From CAYLOP01 sp964385305 (GTDB lineage Bacteria; Chloroflexota; Anaerolineae; Anaerolineales; E44-bin32): 15,294 nt of DNA. The notes below the pieces were generated by a model. The model saw nothing but the letters and a program-made list of their open reading frames with translations. It was not told where the DNA came from and made no database searches. Shown here piece by piece: positions 15,214 through 15,294 of this stretch; position 1 is the first letter of the stretch; each line of letters begins with the position of its first letter. Made by a program: the position numbers and the translations under genes. The stretch is taken from assembly GCA_964385305.1 (NCBI GenBank), contig CAYLOP010000070.1, positions 1 through 15,294 of the forward strand, read 5' to 3'.

Positions 15214-15294
15214 CTACGGAAACTTGGCTTCGGACGGTTCCATGCGGTTGGCATGCTGCTCTAGCTCACTACTCACGACTGCGCCACGTCTCGA
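15214..15294 (-). CDS. Possible C-terminal end of a minus-strand gene (truncated)
   Basis: Only one of the three minus frames is open from the right edge. It gives 26 residues ending KFP and a TAG at 15216-15214. A minus-strand terminator follows 38 bp after this stop, as expected for the end of a gene. Two plus frames are also open here, so the evidence is thin. No family can be named from so few residues. Confidence 0.3.
   Translation of the reverse strand, partial: SRRGAVVSSELEQHANRMEPSEAKFP

Noticed and set aside
1..15294. CRISPR array, tRNA, rRNA, insertion sequence or prophage genes
   Set aside because: No regularly spaced repeats, cloverleaf-like sequences, transposase or phage motifs were seen.

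Overview
This is a GC-rich bacterial window holding ordinary, tightly packed genes on both strands. I see no tRNA, rRNA, CRISPR array, insertion sequence or phage gene. The best guess for the source is a member of the Chloroflexota (Anaerolineae-like). The reasons are the MalG-type sugar permease, the MgtC/DUF4010 membrane protein, the 'WPDSCLGMP' lipoprotein with its polytopic membrane neighbour, and a palindromic repeat of the 'TGTCATTCCGA...GGAATCTCA' kind. This assignment is inference from gene style, not from a marker gene.

Layout, left to right. (1) Positions 1-846 (+) are the 3' part of a carbohydrate ABC transporter permease. A long perfect hairpin follows it. (2) At 1078-5663 (+) a Ca2+-type (P2A) P-type ATPase with its own extended -10 promoter is followed after 59 bp by a UbiB/ABC1-family kinase-like membrane protein, probably as one transcript. 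(3) At 5747-6592 (-) lies a nitrilase-superfamily hydrolase with an intact Glu-Lys-Cys triad. (4) At 6848-8134 (+), divergent from the hydrolase, lies an MgtC/SapB-DUF4010 membrane protein. Its leader carries two small inverted repeats. (5) A bidirectional terminator at 8155-8189 separates it from a minus-strand pair: a thiolase (8514-9662) followed by a 75-residue charged protein (8233-8460). A 13-bp perfect dyad sits upstream of the thiolase. (6) At 9878-11782 (+) a lipoprotein and a polytopic membrane protein, both uncharacterised, lie side by side. (7) At 11783-12123 is a 341-bp gap with no convincing gene. (8) At 12124-14264 (+) an ABC-2 exporter is encoded as ATPase and permease overlapping by ATGA. 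(9) At 14277-14404 is a nested palindromic repeat (REP/MITE-like) between convergent genes. (10) At 14453-14965 (-) is a DUF1684 protein. The window ends in a stretch with a minus-strand terminator and possibly the last codons of another minus-strand gene.

Membrane transport dominates: a sugar importer, a Ca2+ pump, the MgtC-like protein and a drug/lipid-type exporter. The lipid-linked theme (thiolase, UbiB) is only suggestive. No gene cluster here clearly forms a new defence, biosynthetic or mobile system. The points most worth a second look are the palindromic repeat, the operator-like dyad before the thiolase, the structured leader of the MgtC-family gene, the Glu-for-Gln change in the ABC Q-loop, and the two paired uncharacterised envelope genes.
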